DNA of 45,338 nucleotides from Euryarchaeota archaeon UBA124 (GTDB lineage Archaea; Thermoplasmatota; Poseidoniia; Poseidoniales; Poseidoniaceae). Of the stretch, positions 42,384-45,338 are shown piece by piece (within the stretch, counting starts at the first letter, position 1; each line of letters begins with the position of its first letter). Where the stretch lies: the NCBI GenBank assembly GCA_002502215.1, contig DAPT01000073.1, positions 67,343-112,680 of the forward strand, written 5' to 3'. The notes beneath the pieces were generated by a model. It was not told where the DNA came from and searched no databases. It was given only the letters and a program-made list of their open reading frames with translations. A program made the translations under genes and the position numbers.

Positions 42384-43994
42384 TCAAGCGTTGGTCGGTG
42401 TACCGGTTTCTTTTGCTGTAGGCATGCTGCGTTGAGCTTTGCGCCCGTTTGGAGAGCGTCGGACGTTTTCGAACCATGTCTCAACACCGTTCCAATCGGG
42501 CTTGATACCCAAGTCGTCTAAGACGAGTTTGCTGCTGATACGAGCGCTCTCGAAGATGACAGGTAGGCCCGAACCAGGGTGAGTTCCTCCACCGACGAGG
42601 TACATGTTCTTGACATCCTCAAATTTGTTGCGTGGGCGTCGCCACAACATTTGGTCAAGGCCGTGTGCGAGGTTGAACACTGCACCGCGATAGCAGTGGT
42701 CGCCCCAATCGTCAGGCGTCATCGACATTTCTGTGACAATGTGGTCGCGGATGTTCTCATACCCAAGTTTGGATTCAATTTGGTCGAGAATGCGTTCTCT
42801 AAACTTGCTGGATTCCTTTGACCAGTCGATGTTTTCAGTTTGATGCGAAACAGGGACGAGAACGTAAACAGTCGAACAACCTTCAGGTGCTAGCCCTGGG
42901 TCGGTAGCGCAAGCATTCTGGGCGTAAACCGACGGATCATCCCAAGAAAGACGGTGGTGTTTTTCAATGTCTTCTAGATTTCCGACGTAATCCTTCGAGG
43001 CGTAAATTTGGTGGTGAGGTACGTCATAGGTTCGGTCAACCCCCAGATAGAGCATGTACGTCGAGCAAGAGTATTTTTTCGACTCAAGCTTCTTGTCTGT
43101 CCATCGCTTTCGAGACTTGTTCGGAACAATGCTGGTCATCGCATTTGCAAAGTCAGCGTTAACGATTACTCGGTCAGCCATGAGGACTTCCTTTTCAGTT
43201 CGAACACCGACAGCGGTCTTCCCATCCATGATGACTTCCTCAACGGCTTCACTAAGGCGGAACTGAACTCCCATTTCTTCAGCAATTTCTGCCATTCGAA
43301 CAGGGACGGATCCAAGTCCACCTGTTGGGTGGAAAATTCCGTACTCGTATTCGAGGAAGGCAAGGATTGTGAACAGGCTTGGACAATTGAACGGGGACAT
43401 GCCGAGATACTTGGTCTGGAAAGACATAGCAAGCATCAATCGATCGTCATCAAAGAGGCGCATCAAATCCTTGGCGACGGAACGTGTTGGTCGCAGAACC
43501 GTTGCAGCACGCATGACTCGCTTGGAGAAGATGTCGCTTGGTCCGTTCCAAGGCTCTTGAAGGCAAGCCTTTGCTCGGTGGAGCTTCTTTCGGTTGTCCT
43601 CAACATATTCGACGAAAGCATTTGCATCCTTTTCACCGGAAAGTACAGCAATTCGGTCACGCATGACATCGAGGTCGCTTGTGCAATCCAGTTCTCCACC
43701 CTGTCCGAAGATTAGGCGGTAATTCAGGTCGAGTTGATTCAATTTCAATTCTTTGTGAGCATCCTTTCCGATGGCTTGGAAAATTTCTTCGATGACTTCT
43801 GTGTAATGGAAAAATGTAGGTCCCAAATCGAACTTGAATCCATCTCGCTCAATGATTTTCGTACGGCCTCCAACTTTGGATGAACGTTCGACGACGGTAA
43901 CGTTGACACCTGCTTTGGCGAGGAGTAGGGAGGCAGCGAGTCCTCCGGGTCCCGCTCCGACGATGACGATGTGTTGATTGCTTGGTGTAGGCAT
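42384..43994 (-). CDS. crtI: phytoene desaturase family oxidoreductase
   Basis: FAD-dependent desaturation of phytoene towards lycopene. 536 residues from the ATG at 43994; the frame opens 9 nt earlier at a TTG. Dinucleotide motif IVIVGAGPGGLAASLLLAKA (G13-x-G15-x-x-G18), then VVERSSKVGGRT, DLGPTFFHYTE and the C-terminal FAD contact NMYLVGGGTHPGSGLPVIFE. It heads the minus-strand run crtI, redoxin, ABA4-like, crtB and has a good TATA box 25-31 nt upstream. No crtY or blh gene is in the window, so the end product cannot be read from here. Confidence 0.93.
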   Translation of the reverse strand: MPTPSNQHIVIVGAGPGGLAASLLLAKAGVNVTVVERSSKVGGRTKIIERDGFKFDLGPTFFHYTEVIEEIFQAIGKDAHKELKLNQLDLNYRLIFGQGGELDCTSDLDVMRDRIAVLSGEKDANAFVEYVEDNRKKLHRAKACLQEPWNGPSDIFSKRVMRAATVLRPTRSVAKDLMRLFDDDRLMLAMSFQTKYLGMSPFNCPSLFTILAFLEYEYGIFHPTGGLGSVPVRMAEIAEEMGVQFRLSEAVEEVIMDGKTAVGVRTEKEVLMADRVIVNADFANAMTSIVPNKSRKRWTDKKLESKKYSCSTYMLYLGVDRTYDVPHHQIYASKDYVGNLEDIEKHHRLSWDDPSVYAQNACATDPGLAPEGCSTVYVLVPVSHQTENIDWSKESSKFRERILDQIESKLGYENIRDHIVTEMSMTPDDWGDHCYRGAVFNLAHGLDQMLWRRPRNKFEDVKNMYLVGGGTHPGSGLPVIFESARISSKLVLDDLGIKPDWNGVETWFENVRRSPNGRKAQRSMPTAKETGTPTNA

Positions 43995-44018
43995 AGTTCT
44001 CAATCACCGTTCTGCTAC

Positions 44019-44025
44019 ATATAAA
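44019..44025 (-). promoter_or_regulatory. TATA box of the carotenoid operon
   Basis: TTTATAT on the minus strand, 25-31 nt upstream of the crtI ATG, is the best archaeal TATA-like element in the window and implies a leaderless mRNA. Just upstream (44026-44039) a GCGC-6 nt-GCGC dyad ends at the stop of the preceding gene; followed by the T-rich TATA it might also terminate that gene's transcript. Confidence 0.55.
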
Positions 44026-44042
44026 GCGCGGTTTTGCGCCAA

Positions 44043-45332
44043 TTAATCCGTCGGATTTGGATTGCTGTCCCAAAACGCAGCTTTCGATGATGTTGAGTTG
44101 TTTGAGTCGCTGCTGTATGGTAACTCAACGATTGAAGCAAACTCGTCGAGGTAAGGTCCCATGGACGATATGAGATCAACGTCCGGGTGCCCTCGAAGCA
44201 CCATGCCGTCCATGTACATCAATGATCGAATAATTGGGAATGCTTCCTCTCCGAAGCGACATCCCGCAAGAACTGCAATTCGAACGGTTTTCATCATCTG
44301 TTGGGTGAGGCTGACCTCACTAACCGATTTCCCGACAAAACCATCGTATGTTTCGTGCATTTCTTGCATGTATCGTGCCTTTGCTTCGCCTGTTGGAGGT
44401 GTGTCCGCCATCGTTAACATAGCTTCAAAGGCTTCTTCCAACTCTCCTTTTGCGAGGTAATAGAAGAACCAGAAGAGAGCAGAGCGGACGGATTCCGGGG
44501 CGTGAGAGATCGCTCCAGTGTCAATGAATGTAAACATCCCATTTTCGTCAACCATTGCATTTCCTGGATGTAGATCACCATGAAAGGTTCCAATTCCAAA
44601 CATGTAAGCGCCATGAATTCGGAAGAGTTGCAACAAATCCTCCCAAGACAAATCCTTGTCCGACAGTCGAGATTCAAGTGTTGGTGCTTTGATGTGTTCC
44701 ATCACGAGTATGTGGCGATTGGATAATTCTGGCCAAACTTTAGGAAACTTCAACAAAGGCATTGGGAATTGATTTTCGACTTCTTTCGCCTTGGTGCGAA
44801 GCAGCTCTGCTCCTTGTATCTCGTTGCGAAGGTCAAGTTCGCGAAGCGTGTAATCTTCTACGTGCTGCAACAACCCAACCGGGTTTCCGACCTTGCGTAA
44901 TCGAGGGTTGAGGAACAACCCGATTCGCAACCATCGTCGCATCCGAGCGACGTCTTTACGGAAAGATTTCTCAAAGTCAGCCTTGATGATTTTCACAACA
45001 ACTTTGCTTCCGTCTTTCAGAGTGCCTCGATGAACTTGGCCAATACTTGCTGCTGCGAATGGCTCCTCTTCAAACGATTCAAAAGCGTCAAGGAAACCAG
45101 AAGGGGCCCGATCGTGAATCAGTTTCATCGAGTCTTCTTTCGGAATTGAATTTGCTCGTTGGTACAGGGACTGAAGTTGGTGACACTTCTCTTCGGAGAG
45201 CAGATCAGGTCGAAGCGCAAAGATCTGGGTGAGTTTGACTGCTAGGAGGCCCATGTTCTGAATCTTATCGATGTCTGCAGGGCCTTTCTTCGTTATCATT
45301 CGAATGAAACGAGCGAACGTCAAGAGGCGCAT
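44043..45332 (-). CDS. ABC1/UbiB/AarF-family atypical kinase
   Basis: 429 residues from the ATG at 45332; the frame stays open to the window edge, so a longer N-terminus is possible. The family landmarks are the Ala-rich loop in EEEPFAAASIGQVHRGTL, the ATP Lys in SKVVVKIIKAD, the catalytic loop TFHGDLHPGNAMV and the metal site FTFIDTGA. The family's Lys-x-Gly-Gln motif is altered to K33-L-T-Q36. UbiB-like proteins support isoprenoid quinone and lipid metabolism, often as ATPases. Placement upstream of crtI, 49 nt away, suggests a link to isoprenoid lipids. Confidence 0.88.
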   Translation of the reverse strand: MRLLTFARFIRMITKKGPADIDKIQNMGLLAVKLTQIFALRPDLLSEEKCHQLQSLYQRANSIPKEDSMKLIHDRAPSGFLDAFESFEEEPFAAASIGQVHRGTLKDGSKVVVKIIKADFEKSFRKDVARMRRWLRIGLFLNPRLRKVGNPVGLLQHVEDYTLRELDLRNEIQGAELLRTKAKEVENQFPMPLLKFPKVWPELSNRHILVMEHIKAPTLESRLSDKDLSWEDLLQLFRIHGAYMFGIGTFHGDLHPGNAMVDENGMFTFIDTGAISHAPESVRSALFWFFYYLAKGELEEAFEAMLTMADTPPTGEAKARYMQEMHETYDGFVGKSVSEVSLTQQMMKTVRIAVLAGCRFGEEAFPIIRSLMYMDGMVLRGHPDVDLISSMGPYLDEFASIVELPYSSDSNNSTSSKAAFWDSNPNPTD

Positions 45333-45338
45333 AGTTAT

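Noticed and set aside
43008..43715. 235-codon plus-strand ORF opposite crtI
   Set aside because: It lies entirely within the well-supported crtI gene on the other strand, with a low-complexity composition that mirrors crtI codons and no family features.
44026..44039. GCGC-6 nt-GCGC hairpin as a stand-alone terminator for the ABC1 kinase gene
   Set aside because: A 4-bp self-complementary stem is weak and the following T-rich stretch is better explained as the crtI TATA box; noted under the promoter instead.

Overview
The window looks like chromosome of a planktonic Marine Group II euryarchaeon (Candidatus Poseidoniales). This is inferred from gene content, not from a marker gene. The signs are a Taw2-type wyosine enzyme, stand-alone Lrp/AsnC RAM-domain proteins, very large signal-peptide surface proteins rich in Asp-Gly calcium-type repeats, a carotenoid operon of the kind that feeds retinal production, and mostly SD-less starts with TATA-like boxes about 25 nt upstream (leaderless style). 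Coding is extremely dense: 37 protein genes, no RNA gene, no insertion sequence, no CRISPR array and no gene-free stretch above 300 nt.

Layout. 1-3.5 kb: two paralogous minus-strand multi-pass membrane proteins with a short helical C-terminal module (plus an EF-hand pair in one), whose 3' ends are almost identical at DNA level. 3.5-9 kb: small membrane proteins and a 900-residue surface protein (beta-propeller followed by calcium-type repeats). 9-17 kb: mixed metabolism and housekeeping, with a DsrE-like protein, a phosphoglycerate mutase overlapping an aldehyde-ferredoxin-oxidoreductase-family gene, a DUF1499 protein, a JAMM-type metalloprotease, an acidic W-tail protein, an orphan CheY-like receiver and a membrane-anchored S15/CocE hydrolase. 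16.9-21 kb: a surface-glycan island (glycosyltransferase, sugar epimerase, TupA-type ATP-grasp ligase, DegT aminotransferase). 21-31.5 kb: a membrane protein, an exported cyclophilin, Taw2, a 1029-residue surface protein, UvrC, a wHTH-STAND ATPase and two RAM-domain proteins. 31.5-39.5 kb: a giant parallel-beta-helix surface protein, a surface protein with LDL-receptor-A-like motifs and a partner membrane protein. 39.5-45.3 kb: a minus-strand run of ABC1/UbiB kinase, phytoene desaturase, thioredoxin-like lipoprotein, ABA4-like protein, phytoene synthase and a dolichyl-phosphate-sugar-type glycosyltransferase.

How it fits together. The right end makes C40 carotenoid and probably tailors it (ABA4-like). 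The 17-21 kb island builds and attaches an unusual amino-sugar or peptide-modified glycan. The four large exported proteins share one plan: N-terminal signal, big extracellular region, one C-terminal membrane helix and a short charged tail. The most interesting leads are: a tryptophan-rich C-terminal tail shared by three otherwise unrelated proteins; an ABA4-like protein inside an archaeal carotenoid operon; the translationally overlapping mutase/AOR pair, which suggests a ferredoxin-dependent lower-glycolysis step; minimal LDLa-like motifs; a DegT gene that seems to lack a standard start codon; and a tandem pair of perfect inverted repeats in one promoter.
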